The position numbers and the translations under genes are program-made. From CAKZML01 sp963823435 (GTDB lineage Bacteria > Pseudomonadota > Gammaproteobacteria > Steroidobacterales > BM003), in contig CAWGLN010000009.1 in NCBI GenBank assembly GCA_963823435.1, forward strand, positions 1 to 64,000: 64,000 nt of DNA, given 5' to 3'. Under the pieces are notes generated by a model. The model made no database searches and was not told where the DNA came from. It worked only from the letters and a program-made list of their open reading frames with translations. Shown piece after piece: positions 38,098 through 48,063 of the stretch. Position 1 is the stretch's first letter. Each line of letters opens with the position of its first letter.

Positions 38098-39754
38098 TCA
38101 GGGAATGGCCTGGATCAGCTTGGGCACATTACCCATGACCGTCGCCAGGTAGGCGGTAAACCTCGCCGCATCGGCACCGTCGATTACCCTGTGGTCGTAG
38201 GACAAGGACAGGGGCAACATCAGGCGCGGCAAGAAAACCTCGCCATCGTATACGGGGGCCATACGCGAGCGCGATACACCCAGGATGGCCACCTCGGGGG
38301 CGTTGATTATGGGCGTGAAGGCGGTGCCCCCTATCCCTCCCAGGCTGGACACAGTGAAGCAACCGCCCTGGATCTGTGCTGCAGTCAATTTCCCCTCCCT
38401 GGCAGCGGCACTGAGTTCCGCCAACTCCCGGGCGAGTTCAAAAACATCTTTCTTGTCCGCATCGCGCACGACCGGAACCACCAGGCCATTCTCGGTATCC
38501 GCAGCAAATCCGATGTGCATGTACTGCTTGATCACCAGGTTCTCCCCGGTGCTGTCCAGCGAGGAATTGAACTGGGGGAATTCCTGCAAAGCCATGGCAC
38601 AGGCTCGCATGACAAAGGCCAGCGGAGTAAGGCGTATACCTCGACTGGCGGCACTTTGGCTGAGCGCCTTGCGCATGGCTTCCATGTCGGTGATGTCGGC
38701 ATCATCGTGCTGGGTGACATGGGGAATATTCAGCCAACTGGCCTGCAAACGTGGCCCGGATATCTTGCGAATACGTCCAAGAGGACGCAGCTCAATCGGG
38801 CCGAAGCGGGCAAAATCCACCTGGGGAATCCCTGGCAGGCTGAGCGTGCCAGGAGCCGATGTCTGACTCAGACGCGGCCTTGATGTACTGCTTGACGTCA
38901 GCGCGAATAATGCGTCCCCTGCGCCCGCTGCCCTTTACCCGGATCAAATCCACCCCGACCTCACGCGCAAACTTGCGCACCGCCGGGCCGGCATGGGCCA
39001 GCGCAAAGCCAACCTCGCCCCTGTCCCCGCCAGAAGCCGGCGCTGCACCCTCATGCGCGGCTGGCGGCGCCTGAACACTGGTCGCTACCGGGGCTGCGGC
39101 AAGCTTGTTGGCTACCACAGCGGTTGGCTCGCTGACGGTCAATGTCAGGATTGGATCACCCCTGGAAACCTTGTCCCCGGCCTGGACCTGCAGCGAGGCA
39201 ACGATGCCGGCGCGCGGCGCAGGGACATCCATGGTGGCCTTGTCAGTCTCAATGGTGATCAGACCTTGTTCGGCCGCCACCGAATCTCCTGCGCTGACCA
39301 GCACTTCGATAACATCCACTGCGCTGAAATCACCGATGTCGGGCACACTCACCTGCACCGTGCCGGCCGCAGACGCATGTGGCGGTGACACGGGCTCGCT
39401 CCCGGCCGGGGCCACGGGCGCTGCGGGTACATCAGGTAACACAGGCGGCGCATCAGGAACGGGAACCGGTTTCGCAGCGGCCTGTACAAGTTCCCCGCCC
39501 CCGGCGCTGGCGTCTTCCGGTTCGATCAGGGCCAGCACGGATCCCATGGACACCTTGTCTCCCGGATGCACCCTGACCTCTACCAGCGTACCGGCCAGGG
39601 GCGACGGCACATCCATGGTTGCCTTGTCAGTTTCGATCGTGATCAGGCCCTGCTCACGCTGTACACGATCACCGGGCGCCACCAGCACCTCGATGACGTC
39701 TACATCGGAGAAATCTCCAATATCGGGAACCAGAATTTCTTTGCGCGTTGCCAC
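38098..39754 (-). CDS. aceF: Pyruvate dehydrogenase E2 (dihydrolipoyl acetyltransferase), one frameshift
   Basis: Transfers acetyl groups from E1 to CoA. GTG 39754 with GGGGAGA upstream is the start. Two lipoyl domains each carry ETDKATMDVP (lysine lipoylated), separated by Ala/Pro-rich linkers, then a peripheral subunit-binding domain (GPAVRKFAREVGVDL) and the catalytic domain ending with HRVIDGADAARF. A one-base shift near 38815-38850 lies in the linker before the catalytic domain. 19 bp after aceE. No lpd gene lies nearby in the window. Confidence 0.92.
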
Positions 39755-39773
39755 TGTATATCTCCCCGGTCCC

Positions 39774-42437
39774 TTAGCTGGTCGCCGGATAGGGTTTCTC
39801 GGGGTTGATGCCATAGCGCGTAATGGCGTCCTTGACCACCGACCGCTTCACCTTGCCTTCATCCGCGAGGGCATCCAGGGTGGCAAGCACAATGTGATGT
39901 CGATCAACTTCGAAGAAGGACCGCAGCGCCTTGCGTGTATCGCTGCGGCCGTAACCGTCCGTGCCCAGCACCTCATAGTGACCGGGCACCCAGGGACGAA
40001 CCTGGTCAGGCACCAGTTTCATGTAATCACTGGCCGCGACGAAGGGTCCCTCGCGACCTTCCAGGCACCTGCTGACAAATGCACGACGGGGTTCCTGCTC
40101 GGGATGCAGCCGGTTCCAGCGATCCACTTCCAAAGCATCCCGGCGCAGTTCCGAATAGCTGGTCACGCTCCATACATCCGCCGGGATCTGGAAATCCTGC
40201 TGCAGCAATACCGCCGCAGCTTCGACTTCGCGCAGGATAGTGCCGGACCCGAACAACTGTACACCGGCGTGCTCCTGACCGGCCTGGCTCAACTGATACA
40301 TGCCACGCACTATGCCCTCTTCGACCCCCTCGGGCAGGGCGGGATGAGGATAGTTCTCGTTCATGCAAGTGATGTAATAGAACACGCTTTCCTGCTGCTC
40401 GTACATGCGCTTGAGTCCGTCGTGCACGATCACCGCCAGCTCATAGGCGTAGGTGGGGTCGTAGGAGATGCAATTTGGAATAGTGGCCGCCGCCAGCAGA
40501 CTGTGGCCGTCCTGGTGCTGCAAGCCTTCGCCGGCCAGGGTCGTGCGCCCGGCGGTACAACCCACCAGGAAACCCTTGGCCTGCATATCACCCGCCGCCC
40601 AGGCAAAATCACCGATACGCTGGAAACCGAACATGGAATAGAACAGGTAGAAGGGCACCATGTTTACGCCATGATTGGCATAGGCCGTGCCCGCGGCAGT
40701 CCATGAACTGAACGCACCGGCTTCGTTGATGCCTTCCTCCAGTACCTGGCCCTTGACGTCCTCACGGTAGTACATCAACTGGTCCGCATCCTGGGGCGTA
40801 TACAACTGGCCTACCGAGGAGTAGATGCCAAACTGCCGAAACAATCCTTCCATGCCGAAGGTGCGGGCCTCATCCGGAACGATGGGCACCACGCGGGAGC
40901 CAATTTCCTTGTCCTTCATCAGGCTGGTCATCATGCGTACGATGGCCATGGTCGATGAAATTCCACGTTCGCCGCTACCCTCCAGCAACGCCTTGTAGGT
41001 AGAGAGCGGAGGAATTTTTAACGCAGGCGCGTCGTGACGGCGTTGCGGCAGAGATCCGCCCAGGGCATCACGGCGTTCATGCAGATACTTCATCTCCGGA
41101 CTCTTGCTGGCCGGCTTGCGGAACGGCACGCTGGCAATCTCATCATCCGAAACGGGAATGCTGAACCGGTCACGGAAACCACGCAGGTCTTCTTCGGTCA
41201 GGGATTTTTGCTGGTGGGCGATGTTCTGTCCCTCGCCCGAGGAACCCATGCCGTAGCCCTTGATGGTCTTTGCCAGGATTACGGTCGGCTGTCCCTTGTG
41301 CCGACTGGCCGCCTCGTAGGCCGCATGCACCTTGAGCGCATCGTGACCACCGCGATTCAAACGCCAGATTTCCTCGTCCGACATATTGGCGACCATGGAC
41401 AACAATTCCGGGTATTTGCCAAAGAAATTGTCCCGCGTGAACTTGCCGCCATGGGCCTTGAATGCCTGGTACTCGCCGTCGACACATTCTTCCATCAGAC
41501 GCTGAAGCAGCCCCTGGTTGTCCTTGGCCAGGAGCCGATCCCATCGCGAACCCCAGATCACCTTGATGACATTCCACCCGGCGCCCAGGAAGGCCGCCTC
41601 CAGTTCCTGGATGATCTTGCCATTTCCCCGAACCGGTCCGTCCAGGCGTTGCAGGTTGCAATTGACCACGAACACCAGGTTATCCAGTTTCTCGCGCACC
41701 GGCATGGTTATCGCGCCCAGGGATTCCGGCTCATCCATTTCGCCATCACCCAGGAAGCACCAGACCTTGCGATCAGACCTCGGCACCAGGTCACGGTTCT
41801 CCAGGTAGCGGCAGAACTTGGCCTGGTACAAGGCGGTCAAGGGACCCAGTCCCATGGATACCGTGGGAAACTGCCAGAAGTCGGGCATCAACCAGGGATG
41901 GGGATAACTTGATAATCCGCCCGGTTCTACTTCCCGGCGGTAACGCTCGAGGCGGGCCTCGTCCAATCGCCCCTCCAGGTATGCCCGTGCATAAATACCC
42001 GGTGCCGAATGACCCTGGAAAAACACCATGTCGCCAGGATGTTTGTCCGAAGGCGCCCGCCAAAAATGATTAAATCCAACCTCGTACAAGGTGGCCGAAG
42101 ACTGGTAGCTGGCGATATGCCCCCCAACCTCTTTGCTCTCGGCGTTGGCGTGAACCACCATCGCCATGGCATTCCAGCGGATATAGGCCTCGATCCGCCG
42201 CTCAAGTTCCCTGTCCCCGGTATAGGGCGGCTGCTGACCCACGGATATCGTGTTCAGATAGGCCGTGTTGGGCTTGAAAGGCAGATAGGCACCGGAGCGA
42301 CGGGCATGATCAATAATGCTCTCTAGCAGGAAGTGGGCGCGCTCCGGGCCGTAGGCCTTGAGAACCGAGTCTATGGATTCAATCCATTCCCGGGTTTCCT
42401 CGGGGTCGATATCCTCGAACCTGACAGAATCTGACAT
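39774..42437 (-). CDS. aceE: Pyruvate dehydrogenase E1, homodimeric type
   Basis: Thiamine-diphosphate enzyme that decarboxylates pyruvate. 887 residues from ATG 42437, the right size for AceE. The ThDP/Mg motif GDGEMDEPES...NLVFVVNCNLQRLDGPVRGN and the segment AGRTTLAGEGLQHQDGHS are characteristic. Intact. It forms an operon with aceF, and the divergent spacer of about 180 bp to the aminopeptidase gene should hold its promoter. Confidence 0.96.
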   Translation of the reverse strand: MSDSVRFEDIDPEETREWIESIDSVLKAYGPERAHFLLESIIDHARRSGAYLPFKPNTAYLNTISVGQQPPYTGDRELERRIEAYIRWNAMAMVVHANAESKEVGGHIASYQSSATLYEVGFNHFWRAPSDKHPGDMVFFQGHSAPGIYARAYLEGRLDEARLERYRREVEPGGLSSYPHPWLMPDFWQFPTVSMGLGPLTALYQAKFCRYLENRDLVPRSDRKVWCFLGDGEMDEPESLGAITMPVREKLDNLVFVVNCNLQRLDGPVRGNGKIIQELEAAFLGAGWNVIKVIWGSRWDRLLAKDNQGLLQRLMEECVDGEYQAFKAHGGKFTRDNFFGKYPELLSMVANMSDEEIWRLNRGGHDALKVHAAYEAASRHKGQPTVILAKTIKGYGMGSSGEGQNIAHQQKSLTEEDLRGFRDRFSIPVSDDEIASVPFRKPASKSPEMKYLHERRDALGGSLPQRRHDAPALKIPPLSTYKALLEGSGERGISSTMAIVRMMTSLMKDKEIGSRVVPIVPDEARTFGMEGLFRQFGIYSSVGQLYTPQDADQLMYYREDVKGQVLEEGINEAGAFSSWTAAGTAYANHGVNMVPFYLFYSMFGFQRIGDFAWAAGDMQAKGFLVGCTAGRTTLAGEGLQHQDGHSLLAAATIPNCISYDPTYAYELAVIVHDGLKRMYEQQESVFYYITCMNENYPHPALPEGVEEGIVRGMYQLSQAGQEHAGVQLFGSGTILREVEAAAVLLQQDFQIPADVWSVTSYSELRRDALEVDRWNRLHPEQEPRRAFVSRCLEGREGPFVAASDYMKLVPDQVRPWVPGHYEVLGTDGYGRSDTRKALRSFFEVDRHHIVLATLDALADEGKVKRSVVKDAITRYGINPEKPYPATS

Positions 42438-42620
42438 CTGGATCTGTTCCCGTGCTGCGTGTTGCGGTTGGCCCAACTGCCGGACCGGCGGATGATTTAC
42501 GGGCTACCAGCTGATAGGATGGCTCCGCATTTTCGCGCTCTTGCGCATCCTGCCTGTCGGCAGACATTTTGAATGGTTTTTAGACCCGCAATAATGGTGT
42601 TTTGAGAGAGGTAGGTCAAG

Positions 42621-44150
42621 GTGGCAACACTGCCCATACACCGTTTGACGGCGGTTAAGCTGAATATTGCGCAACTCAAGGGCGCGCTTACTCCTTCCAG
42701 GCTCCTGGCCAGCGACATTCTGGTCGTGCTTGCGCCCGGGAAGGCCCCGGCGACATTGTTGGCCGAGCTGCCGGATGGCGCCAGACTGCGGAAATTGATT
42801 GAAAAGAGCGACGGCAAGGATGGAAAGGTGCGGCGCACCTGGGTATCCCACAAGGGCAGGACCTGCCAGGTCTTGCTGGCACAATGCCCGGACCAGGCCA
42901 CCCGCTTTGCCCGCCTGGACCAGGCCAGAATCCTGGTGGGCAAAATCCTGGAGGACCGACCTGCAAGCCTGACAGTGCTGCTGGACGGCCTTGACGAGCC
43001 CGCGGCCATGGCAACCGCAGAAGCAACCGCCAGTGCCCTCTACGCGGCCCTGGCTGGCATGCCAAATCGCAAGAGCAAGCCTGCTCCGGCGCATCCCCTG
43101 GCCAAGCTCAGATTCGCCGGTCTGCCGGCCAGACTGGATACACTGCGAATCAAGGCGGAGGCCGGCGGCAATCACCTGGCGCGCTGGCTTACCGCCTTGC
43201 CTCCCAACGAACTCAACCCCGGGGGTTACCGGCGTCACCTGGAAGCGCTGGCCACCGAGCACGGCTGGAGCTTTCGGTTTATCGGCGAAAAGGAACTGGC
43301 CCGCCAGGGCGCTGGCGCCTTCCTTGCGGTCAGCCAGGCCAGCGCTGAAAGGGATGCCGGGATCGCTCATATCCGCTATCGCCCCGGCAAGAAAACGGCC
43401 CGGGCGGGCCTGGCCCTGGTCGGCAAGGGTATTTGTTTCGACACCGGCGGCAGCCAGCTCAAACCGTTCAAATCGATGCTGAATATGCATGAAGACATGG
43501 GAGGAAGCGCGGTAGCAATAGGGCTGATGCAGACCCTGACCGAGCTTGGCTACCCGGAGCCGGTAGATTGCTGGCTGGCGATCGCGGAAAATCGGCTGGG
43601 CCCCCGGGGCTACATCCCGCAGGACATTCTTGTTGCCGCCAATGGTACGACTATCCAGGCCATTCACACGGATGCGGAGGGCCGCCTGGTGCTGGCCGAC
43701 ACCCTCCACCTGGCGAGCAAAACAGGGCCACGGGCGATTATCGACTTTGCCACCCTCACCGGTTCCTGTGTGGCGGCGCTCACGGAGCGTTACAGTGGCG
43801 TCTTCACCAATCGGGAACACCTGAATGCCACTTTGATCGAGGCCGGCAAAGCAAGCGGCGAGAGAGTCTGGCCATTTCCCATGGACGAGGACTTTGACCA
43901 GGCACTGGAGAGCGAGGTTGCCGATGTCCAGCAGTGTCCAACCACCAACGATGGGGATCACATCCTGGGAGCCAGGTTCCTCAGTCGATTTGTGGGCAAG
44001 GAAATTGCCTGGGTCCATGTAGACCTGAGTGCGGTAAACCACAAGGGCGGTCTGGCCCACGTACCCACATCGATTACCGGATTTGGTGTACGGTTCACAC
44101 TCAATCTGCTGCTGGAGCAGAAATTCATGGACAAGCTGGATAAACAATGA
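42621..44150 (+). CDS. M17 leucyl aminopeptidase family protein
   Basis: Di-metal aminopeptidase, 509 residues from GTG 42621. The C-terminal catalytic domain has GKGICFDTGG, MHEDMGGSAVAIGLM and HTDAEGRLVLADTL, keeping the metal-binding Asp and Glu and the catalytic Arg; the first residue of the classic NTDAEGRL signature is His. The N-terminal half is divergent from PepA. Overlaps pyrC by 4 bp, so it heads a pepA-like/pyrC/rnt unit. Confidence 0.9.
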   Translation: MATLPIHRLTAVKLNIAQLKGALTPSRLLASDILVVLAPGKAPATLLAELPDGARLRKLIEKSDGKDGKVRRTWVSHKGRTCQVLLAQCPDQATRFARLDQARILVGKILEDRPASLTVLLDGLDEPAAMATAEATASALYAALAGMPNRKSKPAPAHPLAKLRFAGLPARLDTLRIKAEAGGNHLARWLTALPPNELNPGGYRRHLEALATEHGWSFRFIGEKELARQGAGAFLAVSQASAERDAGIAHIRYRPGKKTARAGLALVGKGICFDTGGSQLKPFKSMLNMHEDMGGSAVAIGLMQTLTELGYPEPVDCWLAIAENRLGPRGYIPQDILVAANGTTIQAIHTDAEGRLVLADTLHLASKTGPRAIIDFATLTGSCVAALTERYSGVFTNREHLNATLIEAGKASGERVWPFPMDEDFDQALESEVADVQQCPTTNDGDHILGARFLSRFVGKEIAWVHVDLSAVNHKGGLAHVPTSITGFGVRFTLNLLLEQKFMDKLDKQ

Positions 44151-45196
44151 CCGAGAGCCTGGTAATTATTCGGCCCGACGACTGGCACTTGCACCTGCGC
44201 GATGGCGCGGCGCTGGCCGCGGTGGTGCCATTCACCGCAAGACAGTTCCGGCGAGCCGTGGTCATGCCCAACCTGCGTCCACCGGTGGTCAACGCAGCTC
44301 AGGCCCTGGCCTATCGTCAGCGCATACTTGACGCCCTGCCCCCGGATACAGATTTCGATCCCTTGATGACGCTTTATCTGACTGACAAGACGTCTCCGGA
44401 GATCATTTCCGAAGCGGCAAGCTGCGGGCACGTGGTGGCGGTAAAGCTGTATCCGGCGGGCGCTACCACCAATTCTGATTTCGGCGTCACCAACCTGGAC
44501 AAAACCCAGCCTGCGCTTGAGCAAATGTCTGCGCTGGGTATGCCGTTGTTGGTGCATGGCGAGGTGACCGACGATACCGATGTGTTCGAGAGAGAAAAGC
44601 GCTTTATTGACCGCGTGCTTGCCCCCCTGGCCCAGCGTCATCCGCAGCTCAAAATCGTGCTGGAACACATTACCACTGCGGATGCTGTGGCATTCGTGAA
44701 CTCAGGCCGGCCCGGTCTGGCGGCCACGGTGACGCCCCAGCACCTGCTGATGAATCGCAACGCCCTGTTCGCTGGCGGTGTACGCCCGCATCATTTCTGC
44801 TTGCCGGTGCTCAAGCACGAACGTCACAGGGAGGCGGTGATGGAGGCCGCAACCAGTGGCTCGGCTCGTTTCTTCCTGGGTACCGACAGCGCTCCCCACG
44901 CCCGGAGCACCAAGGAAAACGCCTGCGGTTGCGCCGGCATTTTCTCGGCTCATGCAGGTATCGAGTTGTACGCAGAGGCCTTTGAGCAAGCAGGACGCCT
45001 GGACAAGCTGCAACAATTTGCCAGCCACAGCGGCCCCGACTTCTATGGCTTGCCCCGTAACACCGACACTATCACCCTTGTACGCGAACCCTGGCAGGTG
45101 CCGGCCAGTTATCCCTTCCTGGACAACGATCCCCTGGTACCGCTGAAATCGGGCGAGACTCTGTCCTGGCGCATGGAATACCCTCGCCATGACTGA
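44147..45196 (+). CDS. pyrC: Dihydroorotase, class II homodimeric
   Basis: Third step of pyrimidine synthesis. 349 residues. HLHLRDG near residue 13 gives the metal-binding HxH, AVKLYPAG the carbamylated lysine, and later HGEVTD, LEHITT and FLGTDSAPH supply the remaining histidines and aspartate. The length matches E. coli PyrC. Overlaps rnt by 8 bp. Confidence 0.95.
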   Translation: MTESLVIIRPDDWHLHLRDGAALAAVVPFTARQFRRAVVMPNLRPPVVNAAQALAYRQRILDALPPDTDFDPLMTLYLTDKTSPEIISEAASCGHVVAVKLYPAGATTNSDFGVTNLDKTQPALEQMSALGMPLLVHGEVTDDTDVFEREKRFIDRVLAPLAQRHPQLKIVLEHITTADAVAFVNSGRPGLAATVTPQHLLMNRNALFAGGVRPHHFCLPVLKHERHREAVMEAATSGSARFFLGTDSAPHARSTKENACGCAGIFSAHAGIELYAEAFEQAGRLDKLQQFASHSGPDFYGLPRNTDTITLVREPWQVPASYPFLDNDPLVPLKSGETLSWRMEYPRHD

Positions 45197-45845
45197 GCAG
45201 AAAAAGACCCCGGGCATGGCGACCCGTTTCCGTGGATTCCTGCCGGTGGTGGTGGACGTTGAAACCGGGGGATTCAACAGCGAAACCGATGCCTTGCTGG
45301 AAATCGCAGCCGTGCTGGTAAACCTTGATGAGGACGGCACCCTGACGCGCGGCGAAACCCATCGCTTTCACGTCAACCCGTTTCCTGGCGCCAACATTGA
45401 ACAAGCGGCGCTGGAGGTTACCGGTATTGACCCCCATCACCCGCTGCGCCTGGCGCTGGATGAAAAAGAGGCATTGACCCGGATATTCAAAGAGGTGCGA
45501 AGGGAAGTAAGTGCCAGCGGATGTACGCGGGCCGTACTGGTGGGCCACAACGCAAATTTCGACTTGTCCTTCCTGAACGCGGCGGTGACCCGCGCCGGGC
45601 TAAAACGCAATCCCTTCCATCCGTTCAGTTGTTTCGATACCGCCACGCTGGGTGGGGTGGCTTTCGGCCAGACCGTACTGGCCCGCGCCATAGACGCCGC
45701 CGGAATTGAATGGGACAGCAAGCAGGCCCATTCCGCCGCCTACGATGCGGAACGTACGGCCGATCTGTTTTGCCTGATCGTCAATCAGTTTCGGGAAATC
45801 TACCAGGGCTCCGTGAGCGCGGCGAAGTCTCGCCAGGCGCCCTGA
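45189..45845 (+). CDS. rnt: Ribonuclease T
   Basis: DEDD exonuclease trimming the 3' ends of tRNA and other stable RNAs. 218 residues. Exo I motif VVDVETGGFNSETDALLE, Exo II GHNANFDLSFLNAAV and Exo III HSAAYDAERTADLF with the catalytic histidine and aspartates. Last gene of the aminopeptidase-pyrC-rnt unit. Confidence 0.95.
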   Translation: MTEQKKTPGMATRFRGFLPVVVDVETGGFNSETDALLEIAAVLVNLDEDGTLTRGETHRFHVNPFPGANIEQAALEVTGIDPHHPLRLALDEKEALTRIFKEVRREVSASGCTRAVLVGHNANFDLSFLNAAVTRAGLKRNPFHPFSCFDTATLGGVAFGQTVLARAIDAAGIEWDSKQAHSAAYDAERTADLFCLIVNQFREIYQGSVSAAKSRQAP

Positions 45846-45926
45846 GCGGTAACAAACAACAGCAGAAAATAACGGGTTGCTGATCGTTCCGGTCAGCCAC
45901 CGCTATCTTGATCAACCAGGATTGGA

Positions 45927-46265
45927 CTAGGCGCCGGACGTCTGGGCAAGCAAGGGCTGGAGTTCTCCCGCCTGATACATCTCAACCAGGATGTCACTGC
46001 CTCCGATCAACTCACCCTTCACATAAAGTTGGGGAAATGTCGGCCAACTGGAGTAAACCTTGAGGGCTTCCCGAAGTTCCGGTTCTTCCAGGATGTTCAG
46101 GGTATCAAAGTTCGTGCCGCAGGCTCGCAGCACTGCCACTGCCTGGGCAGAAAATCCGCACTGCGGAAAATCAGGAGATCCCTTCATAAACAGCAGTACC
46201 GGATGTGAAGCCAATTCCTGCTCGATTCTTTGCTGAACGTCCAAACCAATGTCCTCCAGGGTCAT
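45927..46265 (-). CDS. grxD: Monothiol glutaredoxin Grx4
   Basis: Fe-S cluster carrier, 112 residues from ATG 46265. The CGFS active site lies in FPQCGFSAQAV, with LLFMKGSPDFP and SSWPTFPQLYVKGELIGGSDI giving glutathione-binding contacts. A TTG 21 bases upstream is a weaker start. About 210 bp, without recognised genes, separate it from sodB. Confidence 0.95.
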   Translation of the reverse strand: MTLEDIGLDVQQRIEQELASHPVLLFMKGSPDFPQCGFSAQAVAVLRACGTNFDTLNILEEPELREALKVYSSWPTFPQLYVKGELIGGSDILVEMYQAGELQPLLAQTSGA

Positions 46266-46477
46266 TAAGGCCCGGTCTTGCGCCAATTCGCGACGGCGCT
46301 CTTACCGGGAAACCGCACACGGGCGCCAGGCATTATCCATGGCGTCCCAGATCAAACTGCTTCCAGTGTTCTTGCGCAGCTCGCAAACAGGCCGTCATCC
46401 CCACTCATGCACACCAGGATGCAGGGGGACTCTACCGTCCAAAGCACGGCACAGGAACTGTCATTCTCCAAGCCTAT

Positions 46478-47059
46478 CTAGGCAGCGAAATTGGCCGCTA
46501 CAAAGTCCCAGTTAACCAACTTCCAGAACGTCTCAACGTACTGCGGACGGGCATTGCGATAATCAACGTAATAGGCATGTTCCCACACGTCACAGGTCAG
46601 TAGCGGAGTACTGCTGCCAGTCAACGGAGTGCCCGCGTTAGCTGTTTGCTCAAGCGCGAGGCCGCCATCGGGTTTGCGAACCAGCCAGGCCCAACCGGAA
46701 CCGAACTGGGTAACGGCCTTGGCGCTGAACTCCTCGCGGAACTTGGCGAAGGAACCAAACGCCTTCTCGATCGCAAGCGCCAACTCACCGGCAGGCTCGC
46801 CACCGCCATTCGGGCTCATGCAATTCCAGTAGAAAGTATGGTTCCAGACCTGGGCTGCATTATTAAACACACCGCCGCTGGATTTGCGCACGATCTCCTC
46901 AAGAGAGGAATTCTCGAATTCAGTACCCTGGATCATCTTGTTCAGGTTCACAACATAGGCGTTGTGGTGCTTGCCGTAATGGAACTCAAGCGTCTCCCTT
47001 GAAATATGGGGCTCCAGGGCATCCATTGCATAGGGCAGTTTTGGCAGTTCGTGAGCCAT
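46478..47059 (-). CDS. sodB: Superoxide dismutase (Fe)
   Basis: 193 residues from ATG 47059 with AAAGGAGA upstream. Metal ligands: His in LEFHYGKHH, His in VWNHTFYW, and DVWEHAYY supplying Asp and His. GGVFNNAAQVWNHTFYWNCM and AVTQFGSGWAWLV with the Gln/Gly pattern point to the iron form. No signal peptide. The presence of SodB shows routine contact with oxygen, which matters when interpreting the CODH. Confidence 0.96.
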   Translation of the reverse strand: MAHELPKLPYAMDALEPHISRETLEFHYGKHHNAYVVNLNKMIQGTEFENSSLEEIVRKSSGGVFNNAAQVWNHTFYWNCMSPNGGGEPAGELALAIEKAFGSFAKFREEFSAKAVTQFGSGWAWLVRKPDGGLALEQTANAGTPLTGSSTPLLTCDVWEHAYYVDYRNARPQYVETFWKLVNWDFVAANFAA

Positions 47060-47177
47060 GAAAATCTCCTTTGTTCGGGGCCCCGGATATTGAGACAATG
47101 CTCCGGGCTAGGTCGATAAAACCGGTATGATACCAGAATTTGAACCCTTCCAGATTCCCATGAGCAATAGAAAGAGC

Positions 47178-48062
47178 ATGAATCCTGGCCAATCGGCCCC
47201 AGATATCCCGTCTGTCGCGGAGGCGAACGTGCGCAGCGCCCTGGCCGAGGACGTGGGCAGCGGGGACGTAACCGCCGGCCTGGTTCCGGCGCGTGCCCGG
47301 GCCACCGCCTGGGTAAGCTGCAGGGAACACGCTGTCATCTGCGGGCAGCCCTGGTTTGACGAGACTTTTCGGCAGCTGGACCCCGCTATCGAAGTGGTCT
47401 GGCTGGTGCATGAAGGCCAGCAGGTGGAACCGGATACCCGGGTATGCAAAATAAATGGCCCGGCCCGGGCCATACTGACGGGGGAACGTACTGCCCTGAA
47501 TTTCCTGCAGACACTGTCCGGCACCGCCACAGCAGCCGCGGCGCTGGCGGCACTGGTGACTGGCACCGGGTGTAGCGTGCTGGATACGCGCAAGACCATT
47601 CCCGGCCTGCGCCAGGCACAAAAATACGCTGCTCGTTGCGGCGGCATGCGCAATCACCGTAACGGTCTGTTCGATGGCGTGCTGATAAAGGAAAACCACA
47701 TCATGGCAGCCGGAAGCATTACGGCCGCGGTGGAAACAGCCCGGAGGACCACCCACGATCTGACCGTGGAGGTTGAAGTGGAATCACTTGCCGAAGCCCG
47801 GGAGGCCATAACGGCGGGAGCGGATATCCTTCTGCTGGATGATTTCAGCCTCGAGCAAATGGTCGAAGCCGTGCAATTGAATCGGCGATTGGCAGCCGAC
47901 CTGCCGCGGGAGAGAGCCATGCTGGAGGCGTCTGGATCGGTAACCGGAGAAAGCCTGCGACAGATAGCCGCTACCGGTGTGGATTTCGTTTCCGTAGGGG
48001 CTGTGACCAAGCACCTGCGCGCCACCGATTTTTCGATGCGTTTCAGCCTGGCCCAGGAGTGA
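47178..48062 (+). CDS. nadC: Nicotinate-nucleotide pyrophosphorylase
   Basis: Converts quinolinate and PRPP to nicotinate mononucleotide in NAD synthesis. The catalytic domain shows EDVGSGDVTAGLVP, TALNFLQTLSGTATA, DTRKTIPGLR with Arg/Lys PRPP contacts, and LLLDDFS. Start codons at 47127, 47160 and 47178 are all in frame; 47178 has AGAAAGAG before it and gives the usual length. Ends 1 bp from the convergent GGDEF/EAL gene. Confidence 0.93.
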   Translation: MNPGQSAPDIPSVAEANVRSALAEDVGSGDVTAGLVPARARATAWVSCREHAVICGQPWFDETFRQLDPAIEVVWLVHEGQQVEPDTRVCKINGPARAILTGERTALNFLQTLSGTATAAAALAALVTGTGCSVLDTRKTIPGLRQAQKYAARCGGMRNHRNGLFDGVLIKENHIMAAGSITAAVETARRTTHDLTVEVEVESLAEAREAITAGADILLLDDFSLEQMVEAVQLNRRLAADLPRERAMLEASGSVTGESLRQIAATGVDFVSVGAVTKHLRATDFSMRFSLAQE

Positions 48063-48063
48063 C

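Noticed and set aside
42504..44147. 547-codon minus-strand frame
   Set aside because: Antisense to the M17 aminopeptidase, which has full catalytic motifs; no domain seen in the minus-strand frame.
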